DNA of 64,000 nt. Source: Lutibacter sp. B2. Lineage in GTDB: Bacteria > Bacillota > Clostridia > Peptostreptococcales > Thermotaleaceae. The translations under genes and the position numbers were made by a program. The notes beneath the pieces were generated by a model. That model saw only the letters and a list, made by a program, of their open reading frames with translations. It ran no database searches and was not told the origin of the DNA. This document shows, in pieces, positions 16,635-25,557 of the stretch (the first letter of the stretch is position 1; every line of letters begins with the position of its first letter). The stretch covers positions 1-64,000 of the forward strand of contig JADPRS010000020.1 in assembly GCA_015686845.1 (NCBI GenBank). The letters are read 5' to 3'.

Positions 16635-18521
16635 TCATTTTATTTCAATTGTAACCAATGTACAATCATCTGTTATGGTTTCTTCCTCCCCTTGTTCCTC
16701 TATATATTCATGTACAAATCTTGTTAAATCAATGATATCACTTATATTCATCATTTTCTTTCTTACTTCTTCATCAGAAAGTATAAATTCCAATCCATCC
16801 GTTAGAAAGTAAAATTTATCACCAGATTCAAAATATATGGTTTTTTCTTCAAACATGCTATCTTCAAACATTCCTAAAAAAGGACCTTTGACCTCTTTAT
16901 TCTGGTAATATTTTTTATTAGAGCTATACATATATTCATTTATTCCTGCTCCAGCAATTTTTGCTATCTTCTTATCAAAGTCAAAGCTGAAACAGCAGGC
17001 TGCAATATAAGTTTCTTCAAGAAATTCAGGTACCTTAATATTTAAATTATTAAGTATATCAATGGGATTTTTATTTTCTAATACAGATTCATAAAATAAA
17101 ATATTAAGTGCATATATATTAACTGCTGCTGCTACACCTTTTCCCATTACATCCCAAAGAATTCCTACAACTTCATGATCATTTATTATTTCTATCTTAA
17201 AAAAATCACCACTAACTGTTTTTGATGGAACATAAAGTAGTTCCATATTTACTTTATTGGGAAGAGGAAATTCTTTCTGTAAAGATTTTAACTGTAATTT
17301 TGCAGCTTTATGTACACCTGTTTCTCTTAATGTTTTTCGCATCTTAATCATTTCCCTTGCCATAATTCCTATTTCATCTTTCCCTTTTGCCAATCGTTTT
17401 AAAGTATGTTTATCAGAAAAATTAAACTTACCTGTGTTTTTAATCAATTGAGTCATTTTTATAATAGGATTTGAAATTGATTTCGCCAGGTATATAGCAA
17501 CTAAAGTAATCATCCATGTTGATAAAAATATGGCTATTATAGTGTTACTTATTTGTGAATTCAATGTTGAATATACTTCACTTTTAGGCACTACAAAAGC
17601 TAAGATCCAATCATTACATAAATGAGCATATCCGAATATATATTCTACTTTGTTTATTTTATAATTCATTATTCCTGAATTTTTTGTATCTATCTCCTTA
17701 GTTAAAGATTCATAATTCTCACTAACTATTAATCTAAAGTTATCTTTAGGTTTTAAATTTGGATGAACTAAAAAATTATAATCATTATTCATTAAAAAAG
17801 CATATCCTGTATTATATACTTTCACATTTTTCATTATATTTTTCATAGCATCTATTTCAATATCCATGCCTACTACACCCAGCAAAACACCATCTTTATA
17901 TATTGGCTCATTATATGAAATTATATCTATATTCAAATCAGCCTCTTCATAAGTCGGAAGCCATACTCCTTGTCCCTTTATGATCGGTTCATAATACCAG
18001 CACATATCCTTATTCTCAGGATAAAACCACTCTATGTATGGATCATTTGGATCTGGATCTGGATCTACTTTTTCTATAACCCCATCTTCATTTGTATCAC
18101 AATACCATGTTTCATATGCATTTCCTGTCAATTCAGGATTGATAGTAAAATATATCCCTTGCACTCTATTTTTCGTTGCTTTATCAGTTGTTTCTACAAC
18201 ATTTTTCAATATTGAATCCATTAAACCTTCATATTCCTTGGCATAATTATGGGGATTCATTTTTAATTTTTCCAAATCAAATGTTGTAGAAATGCATTTA
18301 CTTAGCGTATTTGCTGACATTTCAATTGATTTAAAATCAGAATTAAAATCATTAGAATAATTCTGTGGCAAAAGTATTAATTTTTCAGTAGTTTCTTTCT
18401 TGAAAAAATTATAATTTGCAAATATGGTTATCGCACTTATTAATAATGCTAAAATAAGAGAACTCAAAATCATAGCACCTGTTATTTTTAATCTAATGCT
18501 AATAAATTTCATCTTTTTCAT
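16635..18521 (-). CDS. Cache-HAMP-SpoIIE/PP2C serine phosphatase (RsbU-like)
   Basis: The 628-residue protein has an N-terminal membrane segment, a large extracytoplasmic Cache sensor (about 40-310; WFYPENKDMCWYYEP, VVGMDIEID), a second membrane segment (about 325-345), HAMP, and a C-terminal PP2C-like SpoIIE phosphatase (TVSGDFF, LWDVMGKGVAAAV, FLTDGLEF, with metal-binding Asp residues). Such enzymes dephosphorylate a STAS anti-anti-sigma protein in response to an external signal. The STAS gene is directly upstream and a HATPase kinase gene lies at 21.2 kb, so the likely substrate is at hand. The ATG at 18521 (MKKMKF) is preferred with the SD GGTGG; the further upstream start lacks an SD. 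Confidence 0.92.
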   Translation of the reverse strand: MKKMKFISIRLKITGAMILSSLILALLISAITIFANYNFFKKETTEKLILLPQNYSNDFNSDFKSIEMSANTLSKCISTTFDLEKLKMNPHNYAKEYEGLMDSILKNVVETTDKATKNRVQGIYFTINPELTGNAYETWYCDTNEDGVIEKVDPDPDPNDPYIEWFYPENKDMCWYYEPIIKGQGVWLPTYEEADLNIDIISYNEPIYKDGVLLGVVGMDIEIDAMKNIMKNVKVYNTGYAFLMNNDYNFLVHPNLKPKDNFRLIVSENYESLTKEIDTKNSGIMNYKINKVEYIFGYAHLCNDWILAFVVPKSEVYSTLNSQISNTIIAIFLSTWMITLVAIYLAKSISNPIIKMTQLIKNTGKFNFSDKHTLKRLAKGKDEIGIMAREMIKMRKTLRETGVHKAAKLQLKSLQKEFPLPNKVNMELLYVPSKTVSGDFFKIEIINDHEVVGILWDVMGKGVAAAVNIYALNILFYESVLENKNPIDILNNLNIKVPEFLEETYIAACCFSFDFDKKIAKIAGAGINEYMYSSNKKYYQNKEVKGPFLGMFEDSMFEEKTIYFESGDKFYFLTDGLEFILSDEEVRKKMMNISDIIDLTRFVHEYIEEQGEEETITDDCTLVTIEIK

Positions 18522-18619
18522 ATAAAGTACCACCAATCTATAGTAAAAAATAGGACTTATCAATTTATGATAAGCCTTTTTAAAATATATTTCAAAATCA
18601 TATATAATTCAATAAATCT

Positions 18620-18901
18620 TTACTTCTGAATATCAAATATCTTATCTAATCTTGTTAATTTGAATACTTTCATAACCTGTGGGTTCATTGAATGTAGCTT
18701 TAAACTGCCATTAAACCCTGTGCACTTCTTGTAAACTGCTATTAATACACCTAGTCCCGTACTGTCAATAAATTTACAACTACTAAAGTCTAATACAAAA
18801 TCCTTTTCACCTTCACTAATTAGGTGATTTATTTTTTCTCTTAAGTCCTCAACTTCGTCTACTGCAAAATTTTCAGGTATTAATATGCTAATATCTTTCA
18901 T
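18620..18901 (-). CDS. STAS-domain anti-anti-sigma factor
   Basis: The 93-residue single STAS domain shows the motif FIDSTGLGVLIAVYK, in which the Ser of DSTG is the usual phosphorylation site for an RsbW-type kinase. When dephosphorylated it would bind and block the partner kinase. The upstream SD is GGGGTGA. It lies 99 bp upstream of the PP2C phosphatase gene start, with its own extended -10 promoter and downstream of the chemoreceptor terminator. The target sigma factor or effector is not encoded in the window. Confidence 0.93.
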   Translation of the reverse strand: MKDISILIPENFAVDEVEDLREKINHLISEGEKDFVLDFSSCKFIDSTGLGVLIAVYKKCTGFNGSLKLHSMNPQVMKVFKLTRLDKIFDIQK

Positions 18902-18955
18902 CTATATTCACCCCAAATTTTAATTTTTATACAATATCTTATATATTTAATGCAT

Positions 18956-18964
18956 ATTATATCA
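18956..18964 (-). promoter_or_regulatory. Extended -10 promoter of the STAS gene
   Basis: The minus strand reads TGATATAAT (TG-N-TATAAT), about 55 bp upstream of the STAS start, with only a weak -35. It is overlapped by an 11-bp inverted repeat (18959-18969 and 18982-18992, ATATCATAATT arms), a possible operator. Confidence 0.45.
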
Positions 18965-19055
18965 TAATTAGTGTATATTATAATTATGATATGTATATAT
19001 TCTTTTTTTTTTTATATTTTCCTTCTTTTTTATAATTTTGTAAATAATATAAAAC

Positions 19056-19087
19056 CCTGTACAACTTTTATCGTCAAGTTTTACAGG
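19056..19087 (-). terminator. Terminator of the chemoreceptor gene
   Basis: Twelve-nt arms with one mismatch (CCTGTAcAACTT at 19056-19067, AAGTTtTACAGG at 19076-19087), followed on the minus strand by GGTTTTATATT. It lies about 45 bp after the chemoreceptor stop codon. Confidence 0.75.
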
Positions 19088-19128
19088 ATTTTATAATTTT
19101 TTATTAAATCTCTGTTATATATTTTACA

Positions 19129-21123
19129 TCAAATTTTAAATTTTTCTACACGCTCAGATAAACTATTTGCCATGGCACTCATTTCTTCTGCACTCGCAGC
19201 TAAGTTTTGTGTTATTGAAGACTGCTCTTCAGTAGCTGCAGCAACCTCTTCACTATTGTTTGCTGTAGCTTCAGTAATGGTTGCAGTTGCATCAATTAAC
19301 TTAATGATTTCGTCAGAACTTGCAACTTCATCCTTTGTAATATCTACGATCTGCTCTATCTCTTTTACAGTTTTTTCTACAGCATGAATGATACTAATAA
19401 AAGATTCATCCGTTTCACTTGCTACAACAACTCCATTTTCAACGGCCTGATTACCATCATTCATAGATTGTACAGCTTTATCTATTTGACTTACCATTTC
19501 ATTGATTAATAAAGAAATTTCATTTGCTCCAACATTTGTTTCTACTGAAAGCTTACGAACTTCATCCGCCACTACTGTAAATCCTCTTCCATGTTCTCCA
19601 GCTCGTGCAGCCTCAATGGCAGCATTTAGTGCAAGTAAATTCGTCTGGTCTGAAATATTATTGATTGTACTAATGATTCCACTAACTTTTTGAGAAAGTT
19701 CATTTAATTCTTTTAATATATCTGCTGTATCATTTGAAACTTTATTGATATTTTCCATAGATTCAACCGTCTGTTTGATTTTAATTCGTCCTTGCTGTGC
19801 AGCATCCATCGTATTTTCAGAATTATTTTTAGCTGTAAATGCTTTTTTTTGAGCTAATTGAATCAAACTTGAAAGTTGTACCAATACGGTTGAGGTTTCA
19901 ACGACAGATGTATTTTGAAACTCTGCATTTGATGAAACTTCTTGTATATTTGATGCAACTTGCTCCGTTGATGCACTTAATTCTTCAGACGAAGCAGCTA
20001 TTTCCTCAGAAGCTGCTGCCAATTCTTCTGCTCCCTGTCTAACATGACTGATTATATCTGATTGATGTTCAATCATCTGATTAAAACATTCCCCTAATAT
20101 CTGTATTTCATCCTTGGTATTTATTTTAGCTTCAACTGTTAAATCTCCATCTCCTGCTTTTACCATTAAATCTTCTAATTCTTTTATTGGCTTTACTATG
20201 TTTTTAGTTGTAAAGAAATAAGCTAAAAACATTGCAATAAGGATTGATACTATGGTTATGATCATCGTCTTTTTCCTAATCCCTATGGCGGCTGACATAT
20301 ATTCATCATAATCCGCTGTAACTACTAATACCCAATTATTTACTGGTGTAAACGTTATAAATTTGTGTACTCCTTCATATGTATAATACCCTTTACCCGT
20401 TTCACCAGATTTCATCTGATCTACCAGAACTTTTAACTGGGTATTATTTGTATTACTTGTATTTTCTTTTAACATTTTTTCTCTTTTAGGATGATATACT
20501 ACCAATCCATCTTTATCAATCATATAGGCGTATCCATTTTCACCAATTTTTACTTCTGCAACATTCTTATAAATACTTTCAAATTTAATCGTTCCAATGA
20601 TTGTACCTACAACCTTATCATCAATCTTTAAAGGATATGCTATTGCTACTCCAGGTTCATTTGAACTCTTATCAAGCAAAACATCACTTTGTGCCGCTGA
20701 ACCTTTTAAAACATTTTTTACATATTCACGATCACTTAAATCAATATCATATTTTTCATTTTGACTACTAATAATCCCTTGCCCAGATGCATCTGTAATA
20801 ACTAGACTTTCTATTTGCTTGCTATTTTCTTTATTTAATGTGGATAAGTACTTATAAATTTCAAATCTTGCTTCCTCATGCCCAGCAGCAAATCTAGCAA
20901 ACTGTTGATTATGGCTTAAAACTTGAATATACTGATTCACTGAATCTATAGTTTGATTCACATTAGTAGCTGTTTTTATATTAACTTGTTTCATTGATTG
21001 TTCCGTTATTTGTTGTATTGAATCTGAAGCTTTATTATAAGAGTAATACCCTAAAATAGTAAGCGGAATTGATATTAATAGAAAAAACATTATAACTAAT
21101 TTTGTTTTTATACTTATTTTCAT
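19129..21123 (-). CDS. Methyl-accepting chemotaxis protein with dCache sensor
   Basis: The 664-residue chemoreceptor has a membrane segment (8-28), an extracytoplasmic dCache domain (about 30-275; [25 protein letters not shown]), a second membrane segment (about 285-305), HAMP (to about 355) and a methyl-accepting domain ending in a typical coiled coil. The kinase-contact hairpin reads [19 protein letters not shown]. It would normally sense an amino-acid-like ligand and control CheA. Here it lies between a HATPase kinase gene 36 bp upstream and a STAS gene, so it may feed a partner-switching pathway instead of, or as well as, chemotaxis. No che genes are in the window. Confidence 0.95.
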   Translation of the reverse strand: MKISIKTKLVIMFFLLISIPLTILGYYSYNKASDSIQQITEQSMKQVNIKTATNVNQTIDSVNQYIQVLSHNQQFARFAAGHEEARFEIYKYLSTLNKENSKQIESLVITDASGQGIISSQNEKYDIDLSDREYVKNVLKGSAAQSDVLLDKSSNEPGVAIAYPLKIDDKVVGTIIGTIKFESIYKNVAEVKIGENGYAYMIDKDGLVVYHPKREKMLKENTSNTNNTQLKVLVDQMKSGETGKGYYTYEGVHKFITFTPVNNWVLVVTADYDEYMSAAIGIRKKTMIITIVSILIAMFLAYFFTTKNIVKPIKELEDLMVKAGDGDLTVEAKINTKDEIQILGECFNQMIEHQSDIISHVRQGAEELAAASEEIAASSEELSASTEQVASNIQEVSSNAEFQNTSVVETSTVLVQLSSLIQLAQKKAFTAKNNSENTMDAAQQGRIKIKQTVESMENINKVSNDTADILKELNELSQKVSGIISTINNISDQTNLLALNAAIEAARAGEHGRGFTVVADEVRKLSVETNVGANEISLLINEMVSQIDKAVQSMNDGNQAVENGVVVASETDESFISIIHAVEKTVKEIEQIVDITKDEVASSDEIIKLIDATATITEATANNSEEVAAATEEQSSITQNLAASAEEMSAMANSLSERVEKFKI

Positions 21124-21159
21124 ATATTTCCCCCATTCGTGTCATAATACTATGTAATA

Positions 21160-21549
21160 TTATGTAATTTCACTCGATGTTAAATATTTGTGTATAATTA
21201 ACGTATTATTTTTCACCTCCATATGATCTGCAATGCATTTTATAAGAAATAATCCTCTTCCACTATTGCTTAATATGTTTTCATCAGATATCGGTTCTGG
21301 AATATTTACATCTTCATATTCTACTCCACAATTCTTTATCTCAAATTCCACACTATTACCACTTAAAATACATCTTAAATAAATAGGCTTATTTTCATCG
21401 TTCCTATTTCCATGCTTAAAAGCATTTGTTAAGGCTTCTGTAAGTATTAATCGAATATCAAATTCATACTCAAAATTATTAATATCAACAATAATTTGGT
21501 TTATAACTTCTTGATACTTACCTAAACCATATAAAATAAATTCTTTCAT
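21160..21549 (-). CDS. RsbW/SpoIIAB-like HATPase_c serine kinase (anti-sigma type)
   Basis: The 129-residue protein is a stand-alone HATPase of the anti-sigma-factor family, with the N box LTEALTNAFKHGNRND and the G box NSGRGLFLIKCIADH. Such proteins phosphorylate a STAS partner and hold an effector, often a sigma factor. The STAS and PP2C partners are encoded further downstream on the same strand, with the chemoreceptor gene 36 bp downstream. The ATG at 21549 (MKEFIL) is preferred; the GTG at 21564 overlaps the SD GAGGTG. No sigma factor gene is adjacent, so the output is unknown. Confidence 0.88.
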   Translation of the reverse strand: MKEFILYGLGKYQEVINQIIVDINNFEYEFDIRLILTEALTNAFKHGNRNDENKPIYLRCILSGNSVEFEIKNCGVEYEDVNIPEPISDENILSNSGRGLFLIKCIADHMEVKNNTLIIHKYLTSSEIT

Positions 21550-21749
21550 TATCAAGGCCTTCACCTCACTTTTTTCTCTACGTTACAAAATCTAACATTT
21601 AGTATATCATATCTTTAAAATAATCCGCAAGTACCATATTCTTATATAACTAAATACATTCTTCGTTTTTTGATATTTTCCTCTTTATTTTTTGACAGTT
21701 TTCTCTGTTTTTTAACATTTTTAGTAATATAGTAAAATAGTCCTATCTT

Positions 21750-22709
21750 TTATATTTCTATCGTAGTCTCATCTATCCATTTCAAATTTGGTCTAAGTGA
21801 TTTTATGTCTCTTACCAACCCATATAATGCCAAGTCTTTTTGTTTAGCTTCAATCATAACATCTAAATTCCGACCATAGGGCTTGCATTTTTCTAAAAAT
21901 GTTATAAAGTCATTTGCAACAATATAGTCAGCATGTTTTCTATCCTTTCCCCCTTCTTTTGGACTAGAAATATGTATTTTGGGAGGAAAATACTGTCCAT
22001 TCCATGTTTCTAAAAAACCAGGTATTATTTCTTCAATAGGTATATCTCCACTATTGCAAAGATGATGATGAACATCTAATACCATTGGAACTTTTATTTC
22101 TTTACATACACCTAATATTTCTTTTGCTGTAAATAGCTTATCATCATTTTCAATTATTAATCGACTGCTAATTTCATGATGAAGTGTATGAAAATTTTTT
22201 ATAAAACGCTCTATTGCTTCTCGTTTTCCACCTTGTCCGCTTCCAATATGTATAACCATTTTCCCTTCTGGATACTTCATATCTTCAAATAAATAATAAT
22301 GAAGTAGTAGTTCTTTCTTTGTTTTTTCTACTACGTCTTTTCTTATACTATTTAATACATTAAAATGATCTGGATGCGTATCTACTCTCATACCGTGTTT
22401 CTTTACCAGTTCACCAATTCTTTTTAAATCTTGTTTAAAATAAGTTCTATATTCCCAATTTGTAACTTCCGGATGTGTTGCAAGAGGTACCAGCTTTGAT
22501 GTGATTCTATAAAAATGAATATTGTTTTTTGCATTATATAAAAGAATCTTATACAAATCTTCCATATTGGATCTAGTAACTCTTTTTAATTCATTCAATC
22601 TTTCTTCTTCTAAAACCATTTTTTTATATCTGGTATAAGTCAATTGACTAGACGATGTTACATTTGGAAGTTTCATGGCAATTGCTACATATCCTAAACG
22701 AACTCTCAT
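21750..22709 (-). CDS. uvsE: UV DNA damage endonuclease
   Basis: The 319-residue protein is a UVDE/UvsE TIM-barrel enzyme that nicks 5' of UV photoproducts and other lesions, a repair route independent of UvrABC. It starts MRVRLGYVAIAM and shows HPDHFNVL, MVIHIGSGQGGK, VLDVHHHLCN and DVMIEAKQKD, the conserved metal-binding His/Glu/Asp blocks. The ATG at 22709 has a perfect SD (AGGAGGGG). It is monocistronic, and the c-di-GMP riboswitch region diverges from it. Confidence 0.93.
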   Translation of the reverse strand: MRVRLGYVAIAMKLPNVTSSSQLTYTRYKKMVLEEERLNELKRVTRSNMEDLYKILLYNAKNNIHFYRITSKLVPLATHPEVTNWEYRTYFKQDLKRIGELVKKHGMRVDTHPDHFNVLNSIRKDVVEKTKKELLLHYYLFEDMKYPEGKMVIHIGSGQGGKREAIERFIKNFHTLHHEISSRLIIENDDKLFTAKEILGVCKEIKVPMVLDVHHHLCNSGDIPIEEIIPGFLETWNGQYFPPKIHISSPKEGGKDRKHADYIVANDFITFLEKCKPYGRNLDVMIEAKQKDLALYGLVRDIKSLRPNLKWIDETTIEI

Positions 22710-22867
22710 ATATATCCCCTCCTCTTGCTTAGTATTTACAAAAAACAAAGCATTTTTCAGTCCATTATTTGGAAAGAATTTTATGTTTTTCTTTCAACCA
22801 ATTGATTTATCTATGTTTCTCTACCAAAAACATATTGTCTGAATTTTCAAATAGGACTTCCGACCTA

Positions 22868-22896
22868 TTGTTAGGTAGTGCTTTCATTTATATAAT
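22868..22896 (+). promoter_or_regulatory. Sigma-A promoter of the riboswitch-Tad pilus operon
   Basis: TTGTTA (22868-22873), a 17-bp spacer and TATAAT (22891-22896). An ACCTA-N4-TAGGT inverted repeat covers the -35 region and could be an operator. Transcription should begin about 20 nt before the riboswitch aptamer. Confidence 0.7.
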
Positions 22897-22922
22897 GTAA
22901 TTAAGAATCAGATTCATACATC

Positions 22923-23009
22923 TCGATAATAGCAAAACTGATGAAAGTCAGCTACGCAAAGCTATAGGGGCTAAGGTGTATACACTACACTATGCCAGCC
23001 AGTTACCGA
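22923..23009 (+). promoter_or_regulatory. Cyclic-di-GMP-I (GEMM-I) riboswitch aptamer
   Basis: The element has the GEMM-I landmarks in order: a P1 strand (TCGATAA, pairing with TTACCGA at 23003-23009), a P2 hairpin CTGAT-GAAA-GTCAG with the conserved GAAA tetraloop, the invariant TACGCAAAGC, then CTAAGGT, and a 3' half CCAGCCAGTTACCGAAG holding the tetraloop receptor side. GEMM-I RNAs bind c-di-GMP. It precedes the DUF192-flp-tad operon, so pilus production should respond to c-di-GMP. Whether ligand turns expression on or off cannot be read safely. Confidence 0.9.
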
Positions 23010-23030
23010 AGGATGATAGGCCGTTTATAC

Positions 23031-23069
23031 AATAACCCTGTCTTTCCTTTTGGTAAAGGCAGGGTTATT
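23031..23069 (+). terminator. Expression-platform hairpin of the c-di-GMP riboswitch
   Basis: A 15-bp stem (AATAACCCTG + CTTT against AAAG + CAGGGTTATT) lies 21 nt after the aptamer and 9 nt before the SD of the first gene. The tract after it (ACATTATAAAG) is only weakly U-rich, so transcription termination is likely but a translational effect is possible. Confidence 0.6.
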
Positions 23070-23094
23070 ACATTATAAAGGAGGGGAATGATCA

Positions 23095-23436
23095 TTGAAG
23101 TTACTCAATCTAGATACTGGTGAGCTTTTAGCAAACAATATTTTAGTAGCAAAAACCTTCTATACTAGACTTAAAGGTCTTATGTTTACTAAAAATCTAC
23201 CATCAGATTGTGCGCTTCATATTCAACCCTGTCGTGGTATTCACACTTTTTTTATGCATTATAGTATCGATGTGTTACATCTAGATTCTAATCATAAAAT
23301 TGTAGCAATCGAAGAAAACCTTCAACCTGGAAAAATAGGTAATACCTATCCTTGTACTGTAGAAGTTGTAGAACTTTGTGCAGGAAAAGTACAGGAAACG
23401 AAAACAAAAATTGGTAATAGGCTTCAATTTAAATGA
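23095..23436 (+). CDS. DUF192 family protein
   Basis: The 113-residue protein matches DUF192 (KTFYTRLKGLMF, LHIQPCRGIHTFFMHYSIDVLHLD, PCTVEVVELCAG), a small beta-rich family of unknown function often found near secretion genes. It has no signal peptide here. It starts with TTG, 8 nt after a strong AAAGGAGGGG SD; the nearby ATG at 23089 is in a frame that stops soon after. It is the first gene after the c-di-GMP riboswitch and precedes flp by only 35 bp, so it is expressed with the pilus genes. The role in the pilus is unknown. Confidence 0.85.
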   Translation: MKLLNLDTGELLANNILVAKTFYTRLKGLMFTKNLPSDCALHIQPCRGIHTFFMHYSIDVLHLDSNHKIVAIEENLQPGKIGNTYPCTVEVVELCAGKVQETKTKIGNRLQFK

Positions 23437-23471
23437 AAGAATCTAACTTAAAATTAAAAGGAGTGAATGAA

Positions 23472-23651
23472 ATGTTAAAAAAATTAAAAGGTTTAATCTC
23501 AGAAGAACAAGGTCAAGGTATGACAGAATACGGTCTTATACTAGGTGTTATTGCCGTAGCCGTAATAGGTATTATTGCATTATTCGGTCCTAGAATAACA
23601 GCTATGTTTAACGATACATTAGACTCTATTGACCCTCCAGCTGGACAATAG
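23472..23651 (+). CDS. flp: Flp-type pilin (class IVb)
   Basis: The 59-residue prepilin has a short basic leader (MLKKLKGLISEEQG), a predicted cleavage after that Gly, giving a mature N-terminus QGMTEYG with the conserved Glu5-Tyr, and one hydrophobic helix (LILGVIAVAVIGIIALF). It is the major pilus subunit of a Tad machine. The ATG at 23472 has the SD GGAG 8 nt away; the upstream in-frame start at 23433 overlaps the previous gene and would lengthen the leader. A hairpin directly after the gene may allow higher pilin levels than the assembly genes. Confidence 0.93.
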   Translation: MLKKLKGLISEEQGQGMTEYGLILGVIAVAVIGIIALFGPRITAMFNDTLDSIDPPAGQ

Positions 23652-23661
23652 TAATAGATAA

Positions 23662-23694
23662 AAAAGGCCCCGCGTTTATAATGTTGGGCCTTTT
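23662..23694 (+). terminator. Hairpin after flp (partial terminator within the operon)
   Basis: AAAAGGCCC (23662-23670) and GGGCCTTTT (23686-23694) form a terminator-like hairpin 10 bp after flp, with a modest T run. As tadV follows in 28 bp with no promoter of its own visible, it probably acts as a leaky terminator setting the pilin to machinery ratio. Confidence 0.7.
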
Positions 23695-23721
23695 AAATCT
23701 AATTAGAGAAGGAGTGGTAGA

Positions 23722-24240
23722 ATGTGGTTTAATCTAATTTTAGTAATTATTTTAACCATTTGTGTTATTACTGATATAAAGGAGAGAAAAATTTATAACA
23801 AAGTACTATTTCCTTGTCTTATACTAACGCTGATCTCTCATATTTTATTAGGCGGATGGTCAAATTTATATACCTCTTTTATAGGTTTTTTTACTGGTCT
23901 TTTTATACTTATTATTCCCTATTTCTTAGGTGGAATAGGTGCAGGAGATGTAAAACTGCTTGCATTAATTGGTGCTATAAAGGGTCCATCCTTTGTTTTT
24001 TATACAGCAATATACATGGGTATTGCTGGTGGAATGATTGCTTTTATTCTACTTCTATATCAAAAAAGATTATATACCACTCTTAAATCTTTGCTTTATT
24101 ATATTTACAGTTTAAAACACGGTGTTAAAATGCATTTATCATCAAACAACGATACACTTACAAACGCTTATCCTTATGGTATAGCTATTGCAATTGGTGC
24201 TGTATTCACTTTGTTTTTAGAAGGGAGAATCATTCTATGA
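23722..24240 (+). CDS. tadV: A24-family prepilin peptidase (TadV/CpaA)
   Basis: The 172-residue, multi-helix membrane protease removes leader peptides of Flp prepilin and the pseudopilins. It keeps the two catalytic aspartates: the first in ITDIKERKIYN and the second in the GxGD motif GIGAGDVKLL. It lacks the N-terminal methylase domain of larger PilD enzymes, as usual for TadV. The SD is GAAGGAGTGG. Its stop overlaps the start of the next gene by 4 bp (ATGA). Confidence 0.93.
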   Translation: MWFNLILVIILTICVITDIKERKIYNKVLFPCLILTLISHILLGGWSNLYTSFIGFFTGLFILIIPYFLGGIGAGDVKLLALIGAIKGPSFVFYTAIYMGIAGGMIAFILLLYQKRLYTTLKSLLYYIYSLKHGVKMHLSSNNDTLTNAYPYGIAIAIGAVFTLFLEGRIIL

Positions 24241-24620
24241 TCAGAAGTGAACAAGGCCAATCCGTTATAGAATTTGCATTAATTCTACCTATATTATTGC
24301 TTTTAATCTGTGGTATTTTTGACTTTAGCAGAGTTTTATATACCTATATGAATCTTCATATAATAACACAAGAATCTGTTCGATTAGGGGCTCTTGGAGA
24401 TGATGATTTATCTATTTCTCAATTTGCAATAGAAAAATTACATATAGGGGATTCTAATTTGCTTGAGATAGAAATAGCACCAACGGAATCAGACCGAAAA
24501 TCAGGAGACTATATGACAGTAACTTTAAAATATCCAGTTACCTATGTTACACCCTTTATTTCTCTCATATTTCCATCTCCTTATAATGTCATTACAGATT
24601 CTACAATTCGTATAGAGTGA
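24237..24620 (+). CDS. tadE: TadE-like pseudopilin
   Basis: The 127-residue protein has the TadE N-terminus, GQSVIEFALILPILLLLI, in which the Glu of VIEFAL matches the processing-site Glu of pseudopilins, followed by a single membrane helix and a beta-rich extracytoplasmic domain ending YNVITDSTIRIE. It is probably cleaved by the upstream peptidase and helps start or shape the pilus. The start overlaps the tadV stop codon (ATGA). Confidence 0.9.
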   Translation: MIRSEQGQSVIEFALILPILLLLICGIFDFSRVLYTYMNLHIITQESVRLGALGDDDLSISQFAIEKLHIGDSNLLEIEIAPTESDRKSGDYMTVTLKYPVTYVTPFISLIFPSPYNVITDSTIRIE

Positions 24621-24631
24621 GGAGAAATTAT

Positions 24632-25549
24632 ATGAAAAATAAAATAAAAAATTTGTTTTTAGAAGAAAGGGCAAGTACTGTAATATTTTTCTCTTTTATA
24701 CTGATTGGACTATTAGGCGTCATTGGAATCGTTATGGATGGAGGTACATTATTTGTAACAAAAGCCCACTTGCAAAAAACAGCAAATGCGGTTGTATTAT
24801 CTGCTGCCCAAGAGCTTTTAAATGATGAAGAAGATGTAATCACTGTCTCTGATAAAATATTAGATGCACATAATGAAAAATCTAGCTTACATCAACTAAA
24901 TATTGAACTTGGAAATAAAATTAGCATTCATTTAAAAAAAGAAGTTTCGTTATCATTTCTTAGGCTTTTTGGATTCCCCAGCGCTCCAGTAGAAGCTACC
25001 TCTACGGCAGCATTAGGCTTGATGGGACGTGCAAAAGGTGCAGCCCCTTTAGGAATTGATGACTCAATCCAGTTAGAATTTTATAAAGAATATAAGTTAA
25101 AGGTAGATCAAACAGAAGTAGATGCTGGAAACTTCGGTATTTTAGCACTAGATGGTCCTGGTGCAAAAACATATGAACAAAATCTAAGAGACGGTTATAG
25201 TGGAGAAATAGAAATAGGTACCATTATAGAAACTCAAACAGGAAATATTGCAGGAAAAACAAGAATTGTTATAAATGAACGAATAAATGCATGTCCTCAC
25301 CCACCAGGGGATATAAGCCATAGAGATTGTTCTAGAATTCTATTAATTCCTGTTTATAAACCCTATGATTATACTTCTAATCAATTAAAAAAAATAGAAA
25401 TTACTGGTTTTGCTTATTTTTATATTCTAGAACCTATGAATGCTCAGGATACATCTGTTACAGGTATGTTTATAGAAAAAACAGGTAATGGATTTACAGA
25501 TCCAAATGGTACGAATACAGGTGCATACAGCATAAAACTAACGAAGTAG
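24632..25549 (+). CDS. tadG: TadG-like pilus protein
   Basis: The 305-residue protein has a short cytoplasmic N-terminus, one helix (STVIFFSFILIGLLGVIGIV), the MDGGTLFVTKAHLQKTANAV motif typical of TadG/Flp-associated proteins, and an extracytoplasmic domain rich in beta strands. It lacks an obvious VWA MIDAS motif found in some TadG. The ATG at 24632 has the SD GAGGAG; an upstream in-frame start overlaps tadE. It may be a minor pilin or envelope anchor of the pilus. Confidence 0.8.
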   Translation: MKNKIKNLFLEERASTVIFFSFILIGLLGVIGIVMDGGTLFVTKAHLQKTANAVVLSAAQELLNDEEDVITVSDKILDAHNEKSSLHQLNIELGNKISIHLKKEVSLSFLRLFGFPSAPVEATSTAALGLMGRAKGAAPLGIDDSIQLEFYKEYKLKVDQTEVDAGNFGILALDGPGAKTYEQNLRDGYSGEIEIGTIIETQTGNIAGKTRIVINERINACPHPPGDISHRDCSRILLIPVYKPYDYTSNQLKKIEITGFAYFYILEPMNAQDTSVTGMFIEKTGNGFTDPNGTNTGAYSIKLTK

Positions 25550-25557
25550 GTGAAAAG

